Assembly (NCBI GenBank): GCA_011526565.1
Contig: WYBL01000151.1
Location: 62,001 to 126,000 of the forward strand
DNA length: 64,000 nt
DNA from: Acidobacteriota bacterium
GTDB taxonomy: Bacteria > Acidobacteriota > Vicinamibacteria > Fen-336
Direction: 5' to 3'
The position numbers and the translations under genes are program-made. Shown piece after piece: positions 8,403 to 17,411 of this stretch (the first letter of the stretch is position 1; every line of letters starts with the position of its first letter). Below the pieces are notes generated by a model that saw only the letters and a program-made list of their open reading frames with translations, ran no database searches and had not been told where the DNA came from.

Positions 8403-10199
8403 ATGTCCGCGCCCGAGCGTCCGCCGCAGTCGCTGGCCGCCAACCTCTCCCTCGCCGTGCTCGTGTTCGCCCTCTGCGCGGCGGGGCTCGAGGGCGGGGC
8501 GCGGCTGCTGGCACCAGCGCCGAAGCCGCGACCCGTCGCCGAGTACATCTGGGACTGGCAGCAGAAGTGGGACGGCGATTTCTACACCGTGCGCTCCGAC
8601 TCGCTGGGCTGGCCGCCGTGGGACGAGTTCAACCGCGAGGGCCTGCGCGACCGCGCTCACGCGGAGGCGGCGCCGCGCGGCGTGTCGCGGCTGGCGGTGC
8701 TCGGTGACAGCGTCACGTTCGGCGACGGCCTGAAACCGGACGACACCTGGACGCGCGGCCTCGAAGCGGCGCTGGACGAGTCCGGGCCCGGTGTCGAGGT
8801 GATGAACGTCGCGCTGCTCGGCTGGTCGACCCGGCAGCAGCGCCTGGCCTGGGAGCGCATCGCGCACCGTTACCGGCCGAGCCACGCCCTGCTCGCCGTC
8901 TGCCTCAACGACGTGCCCGAGCTGCAGAACAACCTGTCGCGGCCGCACCCGCTGCTGGCGCGCGCGTTCCGCGCCTCGGCGCTGGTGCGGCTGCTGGTCG
9001 GCGCCGAAGGCCGCGAGATCGCCTCCGTGGAGGAGCTGTTCGAGGCGCCGGAGCCCGAGCGCGTGCGGGCGGGCTGGGAGCGCTTCTTCGGCGAGGTCCG
9101 CGAGTTGCGGCGCACCGTCGCGGCCGACGGGGCTTCCTTCGGCCTCGTCGTGTTCCCGTTCCGCTTCCAGCTCGAGCCGGGCGCGCCGCCGCCGCGGGCC
9201 CAGCAGCGGCTGCTCGCGTTCTGCGCCGCCGAGGGCCTCGCCTGCCACGACCTCTTCCCGCAACTCGCCGAGCTGGGGCCCGAGGCGTTCCACGACTACG
9301 ACCACCCGAGCGCCGCCGGCGCCCGCCTCGTGGCGCGCGCGCTGGCGGGCTCGGCCGTCGTGCCGCGCCCGCTGGCCGCGCTTCCGGTGCTGGCGCGCCG
9401 CGGGATCGCCGCGGACGACCTCGCCGCCCTCGCCGCGGCCGTCGGCGTCGGCGGCGTGGACGAGAAGCGCGCCGCGCTGTGGGCACTGCGCCGCCTGGGT
9501 CCGGCGGCGGCGCCCGCGCTGCCCGCGCTGCGCGCCGCGCTCGGCGACCCGGAAGAGCCGGTGCGGGCGGAGGCGGCGCGGGCCCTGGGCGCGCTGGGCC
9601 CCGCCGCGCGGCCGGCCGCGCCGGAGCTGTTCGCGCGGCTCGCGGACCCCAGGGCCGCGCCGCGCTGGGCGGCGGCGCGGGCCCTGTTCACGATTGGTCT
9701 CCAGGCCGCGGAGGACCTGCCGGCGCTGAGTGCGGCCCTGGGGCACGCGGACCCGTTCGTGCGCGCGTTCGCCGCCTTCTCGCTCGGCAACTTCGGTTCG
9801 GCGGCCGCTCCCGCGGTGCCGGCCCTGATCGCCGCCCTGGAGCACGAGGAGGGCTTCGATCGCGCGGGCGCCGCGACGGCGTTGTCGCGAATCGGGCCCG
9901 CGGCGGGCGCCGCGGTGCCCGCGCTGGCGCGCGGGCTGGTGGCGGACTCACCCGACCGCCGCTGGAAGGCCGCCCGCGCGCTGGGTCGGCTGGAGTCGGT
10001 GGCCGCGCCGGCCACGCCGGAACTGGAGCGGGCGCTGGGCGACGCGGACCCGCGCGTGCGCGCGCAGGCGGCGCGGGCGCTGGGGCGGATCGGCCCCGCG
10101 GCCCGGGCCGCCGCGCCGACGCTTCAGCGGCTGACGGGGGACACGGCCGACGAGGTCCGCGAGGCTGCCCGCGAGGCGCTCGCGCGGCTTTCGCGCTAG
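8403..10199 (+). CDS. Membrane-anchored SGNH/GDSL hydrolase fused to HEAT repeats
   Basis: This 598-residue protein has an N-terminal membrane anchor or uncleaved signal (residues 12-30). An SGNH hydrolase domain follows with block I VLGDSVTFGDG (nucleophile Ser about 103), an Asn block in VCLNDVPE, and the C-terminal DYDHPSAAG block (Asp/His of the triad, about 300). From about residue 345 there are at least eight HEAT / PBS-lyase-like repeats (for example LGDPEEPVRAEAARALGALG). SGNH enzymes are esterases or acyltransferases acting on carbohydrates or lipids; HEAT arrays mediate protein binding. A TATCAT box sits only 9 bases before the ATG and may give a leaderless mRNA. Its stop overlaps the convergent neighbour's stop. 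Confidence 0.85.
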   Translation: MSAPERPPQSLAANLSLAVLVFALCAAGLEGGARLLAPAPKPRPVAEYIWDWQQKWDGDFYTVRSDSLGWPPWDEFNREGLRDRAHAEAAPRGVSRLAVLGDSVTFGDGLKPDDTWTRGLEAALDESGPGVEVMNVALLGWSTRQQRLAWERIAHRYRPSHALLAVCLNDVPELQNNLSRPHPLLARAFRASALVRLLVGAEGREIASVEELFEAPEPERVRAGWERFFGEVRELRRTVAADGASFGLVVFPFRFQLEPGAPPPRAQQRLLAFCAAEGLACHDLFPQLAELGPEAFHDYDHPSAAGARLVARALAGSAVVPRPLAALPVLARRGIAADDLAALAAAVGVGGVDEKRAALWALRRLGPAAAPALPALRAALGDPEEPVRAEAARALGALGPAARPAAPELFARLADPRAAPRWAAARALFTIGLQAAEDLPALSAALGHADPFVRAFAAFSLGNFGSAAAPAVPALIAALEHEEGFDRAGAATALSRIGPAAGAAVPALARGLVADSPDRRWKAARALGRLESVAAPATPELERALGDADPRVRAQAARALGRIGPAARAAAPTLQRLTGDTADEVREAAREALARLSR

Positions 10200-11446
10200 T
10201 GCGCGGCGGGCGGGGTCGGCGTCGCCGCCGGAGCGCCGGGAGCGCCCGGCTTCCACTTCGGGGGCGTGGGCACGGGCCGCGCCCCGGGCGGCGCGTCGCC
10301 GGCCAACGGAGCAGGTCCTGCGGGTGCCGCCGCGGGCGCGGGCGCCGTCCCGAACGGCGGGCGCCGGTAGAGCGAGCGCACGGAGACCGCGACGGGTTCG
10401 CCGGGGAAGCCGTCGAGGCCCGTGGCGCTGACCGCCGTGACCCGCAGCCAGACGTCTCCGAGGGCCAGCGGTTCGACTTGCAGCCGCGTGCCCTTGACGT
10501 CCACGTGCCGCGACAGCAGCCGCCCGCAGCCGGGGTCGCCGCAGGCCTCGACCACGTAGCGGGCCGCGTCGCCCACGACGTCCCAGGTGAGCACCGGATT
10601 CGAGTGATCCAGGATCGTTCCGGGCGCGGGCTCCGTGAGGCGCGGGCCCGGCAGCAGCTTCTCGGGCGGCGTCGGCGCCCCGTTCTCGGGAACCGTCGTG
10701 CCCATGCCGGGGTCGACGGAGACGGAGCGGCCCGCCGCCGCCACCTCGGCGCCGCCGTCGTACACCATGAACTGCGCCGTGCCCGTGGCGGTGCGGCGCG
10801 AGCGGCTGCGGTTGCCCGTTTCGGCACTGCGCCGCGCTTTCGCCTGGGCGCCGCCGATCACGATCTCGATCTCGCCCCCCGCGGCCGCCGCCGGAGCCTC
10901 GAGGTCGGCCTGGCCCTCGACGATCTCGAGAGATCGCCGCGGCGCGGCTTCCAGCCGGCCGCCGGTGTCGCGCAGGAAGACGACCGACTGCTCGGTGACG
11001 AAGAGCTGGGTCTGGTCCTCGAACTTGAGCAGCGCCGACGACCGCTCGTGAGTGCGCAGCCCGTCGCGCTCGCGCAGCAGGTCGCCGAGCTCGGCCGAGG
11101 TCCACGGCTCTGGGTAGGGCTTCTCCTCGACCTTCCGCGAGAGGGCCGCCAGCTCCGCCGTGCGCACCTTGCGCTTCACGACGATCCGCAGCTTCTGGCC
11201 CGGGCTCAACCGGTTCGGATCGGAGACGTCGGGGTTGAGCCGCCAGTTGTCGCGCCAGCCGGCGCTCGAGCCCAGGTACTTCTGGGTGATGCCCATCAGC
11301 GTCTCGCCGGCCACGACCGTGTGCCAGCCCAGCGTGTCGCCGGCGGTGCGCTCGGCGGGGTCCTGGCCCGCGGCCGGCACGGCGGCGAGGAGCGAGACGA
11401 GCCAGAGTCCGCGCAGCGTGGAAGACATGGAGCGATTGTGCCTCAT
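10196..11446 (-). CDS. Exported LysM / FecR-like domain protein
   Basis: This 416-residue protein has a signal peptide (LRGLWLVSLLAAVPAAGQ) and one LysM domain at about 45-95 (HTVVAGETLMGITQKYLGS...DPNRLSPGQKLRIV), which binds peptidoglycan glycans. A FecR-like beta domain follows (KFEDQTQLFVTEQSVVFLR), then a fibronectin-like segment (PVLTWDVVGDAARYVVE) and a Pro/Ala tail. The start overlapping the kinase stop (ATGA at 11446) was preferred; ATG 11428 would still leave a signal peptide. The gene closes a three-gene coupled operon with a response regulator and a membrane Ser/Thr kinase, so it may be a cell-wall-associated partner of that signalling pair. Confidence 0.8.
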   Translation of the reverse strand: MRHNRSMSSTLRGLWLVSLLAAVPAAGQDPAERTAGDTLGWHTVVAGETLMGITQKYLGSSAGWRDNWRLNPDVSDPNRLSPGQKLRIVVKRKVRTAELAALSRKVEEKPYPEPWTSAELGDLLRERDGLRTHERSSALLKFEDQTQLFVTEQSVVFLRDTGGRLEAAPRRSLEIVEGQADLEAPAAAAGGEIEIVIGGAQAKARRSAETGNRSRSRRTATGTAQFMVYDGGAEVAAAGRSVSVDPGMGTTVPENGAPTPPEKLLPGPRLTEPAPGTILDHSNPVLTWDVVGDAARYVVEACGDPGCGRLLSRHVDVKGTRLQVEPLALGDVWLRVTAVSATGLDGFPGEPVAVSVRSLYRRPPFGTAPAPAAAPAGPAPLAGDAPPGARPVPTPPKWKPGAPGAPAATPTPPAAH

Positions 11447-13404
11447 CGTTTGGAGGGGCCGGGCCGGATCGTCGTGCGCGGGCGCACCTGCGTCGCGAAC
11501 ACCCCGGCGCGCGTCTCGGCCGCGTGCCAGGGCGCCTCGGGAGTCGACGCGTCGGGCAGCCCGCCGAAGCGGAAGCCGTGGCGGGCGGCCAGCGCCTCGA
11601 ACTCGTCGGCCAGTTCGGCCGCGGAGCCCGGCCTCCGGGCCGAGCGGTCCTTGGCCAGCAGGCCCATCACCAGCGTCGCGAGGTCGTCGGGGACCTCGGG
11701 GCTGCGCCGCTGCGGTGGATCCGGCTCGCGGACCAGCGTGCGGTCGAACGACTCGGCCGGGGTGGCGGCGGCGAACGGCGACCAGCCGGTCAGGCCCTCG
11801 TAGAGCACGACGCCGAGCGCGAACAGGTCGGAGAGGCCGTCCTGGCCCTCGCCACGCAGCGCCTCGGGCGCCAGGTAGCCCGGGGTCCCGAACACGAGCC
11901 CCGCGTCTCGCGCGCGCTCGGAGATGTGGCCGGCGATGCCGAAGTCGGTCACCTTCACGGAGCCGTCGTGGGCGAGCAGCACGTTCGCGGGCTTGACGTC
12001 GCGGTGCAGCACGCCGCGCTCGTGGGCGGCCGCAAGCGCCCGCGCCACGCCGAGCCCGATCAGCGCCACGTCGCCCGGCGTGGGCCGCGGCGTGCGGTGC
12101 AGCCACCACTCGAAGCTGCGGCCCTCGACCAGCTCCATCGCGATGAAGGCGGCGTCGCCCACGTCCTCGACGTCGTGGATCGAGACGATGTTGGGGTGGT
12201 TGAACTGGGCGGCCGTGACGGCCTCGCGCAACAGCGTCGAGCGCTGCTCGCCGCGCACGACCTTGTCGAGCTCGGCGCCGAGGTGAATGGTCTTGAGCGC
12301 GACCGCCCGCTCGAGCCGCGGGTCCCAGCCGCGGAACACCGTGCCCATGCCGCCCGAGCCCAGCCGCTCGAGGACGAGGTAGCGGCCGAGGAACACCTCG
12401 CCCAGCGAGTCGCGGTCCTGAACCACCCGCTCCAGCGTGCGGAAGGACTCGGCGAGCTGCTCGATCTCGTCGCGGCCGCGCACCGCGGCGCCCGCCAGCT
12501 TCGCCTGGGCGGCCGCGAGCTGCCGCACGGGTCGGATCACGGTCCGCCAGGCGACGGCCGAGAACGCCATCGCCAGCGCCAGGGCCCCACCTACCGCCCA
12601 CAGCGAGCGCGCCCGCATCCGCTCGGCGACTTCTTCCGCGACCGCGACGGGCTGGCTCGACAGCACGAAGAAGGGAGTTCCCGTCACCGGTGCGTATGCG
12701 CCGAGCGCTCCGCCGCGCTCGTCTTCGAAGCGCGACGCGCCCGAGGTGTGGCCCGTGCGGCCCGCATCGACCAGCGTGTGCGGGAAGGAGGCGAGGCTCA
12801 GTCCGGGCTCGGAGGCGAGCAGCAGGTCGGGGCCCGGCCCGACGACCGCGAGCTGCGCCTCACGACCCAGTTCCTCGGTGGCCAGAACATCCTGCAGCGG
12901 TGAGGGGTCGGCGACCAGCAGCAGCTCGCCCGCGGCTGCCTCGAGCGGTAGCCGGATGCGCAGCCACGAGGCGCCCGTCGCTTCGACGACGGCCACGCTG
13001 GCCTCGGCGGGGGCGGACAGCACCGCGTCGACGATCGCCGACTGGCCGCGGGCCTGGGCGCGCACGACCTCTTCGCCGCCGGCGTTGACGATCGACGCGC
13101 CCGCGATCAGCGGCTGGGCGCGGAGCAGGCCGGCGAGCATCTCGCTGGCCGCAGCGCCGCGCGGATCGGCGAGCACCGCCGGGTTCATCGCCAGCGCGCG
13201 CCCGGGGCCGGACAGCGTCTCCAGGAAGGCGGACACGCGGGCCGCGGTGGAGCGCGCCGCGACCGCGTGGGTGCGCAGGACCTGGTCGCCGACCGCCTCG
13301 CGGTTGAGCGAGACGAGGTACGGGGCCACCAGCAGCGGCGCCAGTGCCGTGGCTGCCAGCGCACCGACCGTGCGTCCGAGCAGGCCCAGCGTCGGCCGCG
13401 TCAC
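11443..13404 (-). CDS. Membrane sensor Ser/Thr protein kinase (extracytoplasmic sensor-HAMP-kinase)
   Basis: This 653-residue protein has TM1 at about 12-32, an extracytoplasmic domain of about 240 residues resembling Cache-type sensors, TM2 at about 275-297 and a HAMP-like linker (IRPVRQLAAAQAKLAGAAVRG). A Hanks-type kinase domain follows from about 340, with GSGGMGTVF, the catalytic Lys in VALK, HRDVKPANVLL, DFGIAG and GTPGYLAPE. The topology is that of a histidine kinase with its output replaced by a Ser/Thr kinase. GTG 13404 overlaps the stop of the response-regulator gene (GTGA), and its own stop overlaps the LysM gene, so all three should be made together. The phosphorylation target is unknown; the receiver protein and the FHA transporter upstream are candidates by context only. 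Confidence 0.92.
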   Translation of the reverse strand: MTRPTLGLLGRTVGALAATALAPLLVAPYLVSLNREAVGDQVLRTHAVAARSTAARVSAFLETLSGPGRALAMNPAVLADPRGAAASEMLAGLLRAQPLIAGASIVNAGGEEVVRAQARGQSAIVDAVLSAPAEASVAVVEATGASWLRIRLPLEAAAGELLLVADPSPLQDVLATEELGREAQLAVVGPGPDLLLASEPGLSLASFPHTLVDAGRTGHTSGASRFEDERGGALGAYAPVTGTPFFVLSSQPVAVAEEVAERMRARSLWAVGGALALAMAFSAVAWRTVIRPVRQLAAAQAKLAGAAVRGRDEIEQLAESFRTLERVVQDRDSLGEVFLGRYLVLERLGSGGMGTVFRGWDPRLERAVALKTIHLGAELDKVVRGEQRSTLLREAVTAAQFNHPNIVSIHDVEDVGDAAFIAMELVEGRSFEWWLHRTPRPTPGDVALIGLGVARALAAAHERGVLHRDVKPANVLLAHDGSVKVTDFGIAGHISERARDAGLVFGTPGYLAPEALRGEGQDGLSDLFALGVVLYEGLTGWSPFAAATPAESFDRTLVREPDPPQRRSPEVPDDLATLVMGLLAKDRSARRPGSAAELADEFEALAARHGFRFGGLPDASTPEAPWHAAETRAGVFATQVRPRTTIRPGPSKR

Positions 13405-14051
13405 GCCCGGGGCGGGCCCAGGTGGCGAGCGAGCAGGTCGGCCAGTTGCGCCGGGTCGATCGGCTTCTCGAGGTAGTCGTCGACCTGGGCGCGCCGATGG
13501 GCCTCGACCCGGTACTTGACGCCGGTGTACAGCGAGGTCATCACGATGATCTTGATCCGCTTCAGCGCGGGCTCTTCGCGCAGCAGGCGTGCCATCTCGC
13601 GGCCGTCGAGCTTCGGCATCAGCGCGTCGGTCAGCACGAGATCGGGCTGGTGGGCGCGCGCCAGCTCCAGCCCGTCGGCACCGTTGCGGGCAGTCAGCAC
13701 GCCGTAGCCGAGCCCCTCGATGACCCGGCTGGCGACCATCAGGATCCCGGGTTCGTCTTCGACGAGCAGGACCAGGGGGCGTCGCAGGCTGGCCGAGTCG
13801 ACCGGTTCGGGGCCCGCCGTCGGCCGCGGGGCGGCGTGCTCGGCCTGCTTGCGCAGCGACAGCTCGCGGGGAGCGCCGGTCCAGAACTGGCGCTTGTAGC
13901 CGATCGAGGCCTTGCAGAAGCAGCGGCCGCAGTGCGGGCAGACGACCGTGCGCTCGGCCGCGAGGCAATCGCAGAACGCCGCCTCCATCGCGTCGAAGTT
14001 CTGGAAGCAGGAGGCGCAGCGGACGACGTGATGCGGTTTCGGGTTGTCCAT
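13401..14051 (-). CDS. Response regulator receiver with N-terminal cysteine-rich zinc-binding segment
   Basis: This 216-residue protein has an N-terminal cysteine cluster (CASC ... FCDC ... CPHCGRCFC, residues 12-46) that probably binds zinc. A variable linker follows, then a receiver domain at about 92-210 with acidic pocket VEDEPG, phospho-acceptor Asp in LVLTDALMPKLDG, conserved Thr in IVMTS and Lys in YLEKPID. It has no DNA-binding output domain, so it is a single-domain regulator likely to act by protein contacts. It is translationally coupled (GTGA) to the downstream membrane Ser/Thr kinase. Cross-talk between the two is an inference from that coupling. Confidence 0.88.
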   Translation of the reverse strand: MDNPKPHHVVRCASCFQNFDAMEAAFCDCLAAERTVVCPHCGRCFCKASIGYKRQFWTGAPRELSLRKQAEHAAPRPTAGPEPVDSASLRRPLVLLVEDEPGILMVASRVIEGLGYGVLTARNGADGLELARAHQPDLVLTDALMPKLDGREMARLLREEPALKRIKIIVMTSLYTGVKYRVEAHRRAQVDDYLEKPIDPAQLADLLARHLGPPRA

Positions 14052-14123
14052 GGGCGAAGGCAGGTGTTCCGGGCGGGCTCCTCGAGGGACGCTTCCGATG
14101 CTACACCGCCCGCCCGGCCCCCG

Positions 14124-15134
14124 TCAGCGCTCGGACACGGCCGGCGGCGCCAGCACCCGGCCCCCGCGGCCGACGAGCCGCACGGCGAGGCCGTGACGTC
14201 CCGCGGGAAGCGCCGGAGGGCGTTCGACGACGAGCGCGTAGTGGCCGTCGAGGGCGGCCTCCGCGAGGCTCATCGCCTGTCCGGGAAAGTGGTAGGCGCT
14301 GGCGTAGAAGCCACCGGTGTCCCAGCCCAGTTGCTGCAGCCCGACCTCCATGCTGTGGCGGTCGGCCTGCGTCACGTCGATCGCGAAGACCGCCGCCCGC
14401 GCCTCGCGCAGGGCGCTGCGGGCGGGACCGTAGGCCGCGTCCACGGCGACCAGGCCGCCGAACCCGTGGCCGAAGAAGAGCACCGACTTGGGGCCCGGCA
14501 GCGGCAGCAGCGCCCGAGCCAGCACCAGCAGGCCCTGCTCGATCGACGCGGCCCGGCGCGCCGCGGCTTCGTCGAAGCGCAGGCCGCCGGGCCGGCCGGC
14601 ATCCTGCGGCGGCGCCGGGGTGCGGCCGAACAGCACCGAGTCGTCCAGGGCCCGGGCGACCGCCTCGCGATCGGTCGTGAAGTCGAGCCAGAGCCGCAAC
14701 CGGGAGTCGAACGAGAGCAGCGCGACGCGGTCGGCGGGAGCCAGCCGCTCGAGCGTCTGCCGCGCCCGCTGCTTCAACTGGATCAGCCCCGGCAGCCGCG
14801 AGGCGCGCAGGTCCTTCTGGAACAGGAACACGATCGAGCGCCCCGGGACGGGGAGCGGGAAGCCCGCGCGCGCGAGCCGTTGCCGGGTCTCCGCGTCGAG
14901 GCGGCTCGCCGCGCCGTCGACCCAGCTCGCCGACTCCACCCGCGCCTCGCGGCCGCCGACCTCCACCTCGAAGTCCGCCGCGGTCAGGTCGCGGACCGCG
15001 CGACCGCCGTCGCCGATCACCCGCACGTCGAGCAGCAGCCGCTCGACCTCCACGGACTCGGCGAAACGGGGCGGCGGGTCCTGGCCCGCGGCGGGCAGCG
15101 TCAGCGCCAGGGCGGCGAACCACGAGACCCTCAT
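14124..15134 (-). CDS. Secreted VWFA-related domain protein (acidobacterial type)
   Basis: This 336-residue exported protein has signal peptide MRVSWFAALALTLPAAGQ. The pattern RDLTAADFEVEVGGREARV followed by a Rossmann-like VWA fold (IVFLFQKDL...RVALLSFDSRLRLWLDFTTD) is typical of the VWFA-related family described mainly from Acidobacteria (TIGR03436). The usual metal-binding DxSxS motif is degenerate here (FQKDLRASRL), so metal-dependent adhesion may be lost. The start at ATG 15134 was chosen for the signal peptide; an in-frame GTG at 15173 adds 13 residues. Function in this family is not established. Confidence 0.75.
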   Translation of the reverse strand: MRVSWFAALALTLPAAGQDPPPRFAESVEVERLLLDVRVIGDGGRAVRDLTAADFEVEVGGREARVESASWVDGAASRLDAETRQRLARAGFPLPVPGRSIVFLFQKDLRASRLPGLIQLKQRARQTLERLAPADRVALLSFDSRLRLWLDFTTDREAVARALDDSVLFGRTPAPPQDAGRPGGLRFDEAAARRAASIEQGLLVLARALLPLPGPKSVLFFGHGFGGLVAVDAAYGPARSALREARAAVFAIDVTQADRHSMEVGLQQLGWDTGGFYASAYHFPGQAMSLAEAALDGHYALVVERPPALPAGRHGLAVRLVGRGGRVLAPPAVSER

Positions 15135-15289
15135 CCATCGACGGTAGAGGCTGCGTTCAGCGGCGTCAAACACGCGCGCCGACGCACGGTCTGCGTCGGG
15201 AGCGGTGGTATCCTTCGTGCAGTCGTGCCACGCGTGCCGAGTGCCGCGTGGCCCCCGGCGGGCTCCTGCCCGCCCTCGGAGGAGCCTCG

Positions 15290-16210
15290 ATGAAGTTGTC
15301 GCGCAATCTCGCCCTGCTTGCCGTGGTGGGTGCCTCGGTCCTGGTGTCTTCCTGCGGCGGTGGCAACGACACGCCGGCGGGGAGCACGCCGTCCGGCTCG
15401 GGCTCCGCAGCGGCGCCGACTCCGACCCCCACGCCCGCTCCCACGCCCAGGCCGGCGTTCGGCTTCGCCTGCGGCGCGCCGGCCAGCCCGTTTTCGGGCC
15501 AGGCCTGCCCCCGCGGCAACGCCCACTACTTCGACGAGGTCAACAAGGCCATCGACCAGCTCGTGGCCGAGCAGCCGGGCATCTTCGACCGCAACGACCA
15601 GCGCGGGGCCGGCGGCTACCGGGTGCTGAGCATCGGCGCCTACATCACCGGCGTCGTGACCAACATGGAGAAGATGGGCTTCTGCGCCAACTACGACGGC
15701 GAGGAGCTTCAGGTCAAGAACAGCAACGCGTTCAACGACCAGTACCACATCCTGCTCTCGACCGGCCACGTTCGCCGCGGCGAGGGCATGTACCGGGCGA
15801 CCTGCGAGCCGGCTGCGTTCCCGGCGGCCGCGACGGTGCCGGGCCAGGTGCCCGGCTGTGCGCTGCCCGGCAGCCGCGAGCTGGCCTGCGGCCGCGAGCC
15901 GAGCTCGCGCTACTACAACGACGTCGAGTGGGCGATCGACGAGGTGATCCGGACGCGGCCGGAGCTCTTCAACCTCGGCAACACCCAGCCCGGCACCAAC
16001 TGGCCGCTCGCCCTCGACGGCCCGGCCTACCACCAGGCGCTCGTCACCGTGCTCGCCCAGCGCGGCTACTGCGGGCGCTTCGACGGTTTCGAGCTGGCCA
16101 TCAAGAAGGTCAACGACTTCAACGAGCAGTTCGACGTCCAGCTCTCGAGCGGCCACGTGCGCCGCGGCGACGGCATCTACCGGTCGAGCTGCTATCCCGC
16201 CGCGTTCTAG
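15290..16210 (+). CDS. Lipoprotein with a duplicated cysteine-containing domain
   Basis: This 306-residue lipoprotein has signal MKLSRNLALLAVVGASVLVSSC with lipobox Cys22 and GGAGG 5-8 bases before the ATG. A low-complexity PTPTPAPT linker tethers two tandem copies of a domain of about 110 residues. The copies end almost identically: GHVRRGEGMYRATCEPAAF and GHVRRGDGIYRSSCYPAAF. Each repeat has a paired Cys pattern (AC...GFC/GYC...C) and an aromatic-rich helix (HYFDEVNKAIDQL / RYYNDVEWAIDEV). No known family is recognised. The surface anchor, linker and duplication suggest a ligand-binding envelope protein. Confidence 0.7.
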   Translation: MKLSRNLALLAVVGASVLVSSCGGGNDTPAGSTPSGSGSAAAPTPTPTPAPTPRPAFGFACGAPASPFSGQACPRGNAHYFDEVNKAIDQLVAEQPGIFDRNDQRGAGGYRVLSIGAYITGVVTNMEKMGFCANYDGEELQVKNSNAFNDQYHILLSTGHVRRGEGMYRATCEPAAFPAAATVPGQVPGCALPGSRELACGREPSSRYYNDVEWAIDEVIRTRPELFNLGNTQPGTNWPLALDGPAYHQALVTVLAQRGYCGRFDGFELAIKKVNDFNEQFDVQLSSGHVRRGDGIYRSSCYPAAF

Positions 16211-16229
16211 CGGCGGAGGAGGCGACAGC

Positions 16230-17390
16230 GTGCGCGTCGGCGTTCCCAGAGAGACTTTCAACGGGGAGCGGCGCGTGGCGCTGGTTCCCGCCCTCGTGCC
16301 CGGCCTGACGAAGGCCGGGTTCGAGGTCACCGTGGAGAAGGGCGCCGGGGAGGCCGCGGGCTTCCCCGACGCCCAGTACGTCGAGAAGGGCGCCACGCTC
16401 GGCACCCGCGACGAGGCCTTCGCGGCCGACATCGTGCTCCAGGTGCGCGCGTTCGGCGCCAACCGCGAGGCCGGCCGCGCCGACCTCGCGAAGCTGCGCG
16501 CGGGCCAGGTGCTGATCGGCTTCCTCGACCCGCTCGGCGCGCCCGAGGCGGCGGCGGAACTGGCGCCGACCGGCGTCACCGCCTGCTCGATGGAGCTGAT
16601 GCCGCGCATCACCCGCGCCCAGTCGATGGACGCGCTGTCCTCGATGGCCACGGTCGCCGGCTACCGCGCGGTGCTGCTGGCGGCGCTGAAGCTGCCCAAG
16701 ATGTTCCCGATGCTGATGACCGCCGCCGGCACCCTCTCGCCCGCGAAGGTGTTCGTGATCGGCGCGGGCGTCGCCGGCCTGCAGGCGATCTCGGCGGCCC
16801 GCCGGCTGGGCGCCGTCGTCCACGGCTACGACGTGCGGCCGGCGGCGGCCGAGCAGATCCGCAGCCTCGGCGCCAAGGTCGTCGACCTCGGCCTCGACAC
16901 CGCGGGCTCCGAGGACAAGGGCGGCTACGCGAAGGCGCAGGACGAGGCGTTCTACCGCCGCCAGCGCGAGGTGATGGCGAAGGTGGTCGCCGAGAGCGAC
17001 GTGGTGATCACCACCGCGCAGGTGCCGGGGCGCAAGGCGCCGATCCTGGTCACCGCCGAGATGGTGCACGCGATGGCGCCGGGCTCGGTGGTCGTCGACC
17101 TGGCCGCCGAAGGCGGCGGCAACTGCGAGCTGACGCGGGCGGGCGTCGACGTCGTCGAGCACGGCGTGCACGTGCTGGGCCCCGTCAACCTGGCCTCCGA
17201 CGTGCCGCTGCACGCGAGCCAGATGTACGCCAAGAACCTGGTCACGCTGCTGGGCGAGATCGTGAAGAAGGGCGAACTGGCGCTCGACCCCGCCAACGAG
17301 GTGGTGGCGGGCGTGGTCGTCACCCGCGGCGGCGAGGTGGTCCACCCGCGGGTGCGCGAGGCGCTGGCCCCGGCGGGCGCCACGGCCTAG
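16230..17390 (+). CDS. pntAA: NAD(P) transhydrogenase, alpha-1 subunit (dI domain)
   Basis: This 386-residue soluble NAD(H)-binding subunit of the proton-translocating transhydrogenase passes hydride between NADH and NADP+ using the proton gradient. It starts with the alanine dehydrogenase/PNT signature RVGVPRETFNGERRVALVP, and the NAD-binding Rossmann motif is VIGAGVAGLQAI at about 171-182. Further conserved elements are YDVRPAAAEQI and VVVDLAAEGGGNCE. The alpha chain is split: the membrane part (pntAB) is the next gene, as in Rhodospirillum-type enzymes. The start is GTG with GGAGGA upstream. First gene of a pntAA-pntAB-pntB operon. Confidence 0.95.
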   Translation: MRVGVPRETFNGERRVALVPALVPGLTKAGFEVTVEKGAGEAAGFPDAQYVEKGATLGTRDEAFAADIVLQVRAFGANREAGRADLAKLRAGQVLIGFLDPLGAPEAAAELAPTGVTACSMELMPRITRAQSMDALSSMATVAGYRAVLLAALKLPKMFPMLMTAAGTLSPAKVFVIGAGVAGLQAISAARRLGAVVHGYDVRPAAAEQIRSLGAKVVDLGLDTAGSEDKGGYAKAQDEAFYRRQREVMAKVVAESDVVITTAQVPGRKAPILVTAEMVHAMAPGSVVVDLAAEGGGNCELTRAGVDVVEHGVHVLGPVNLASDVPLHASQMYAKNLVTLLGEIVKKGELALDPANEVVAGVVVTRGGEVVHPRVREALAPAGATA

Positions 17391-17411
17391 GGAAGAGGGA
17401 AGCGAGACTCC

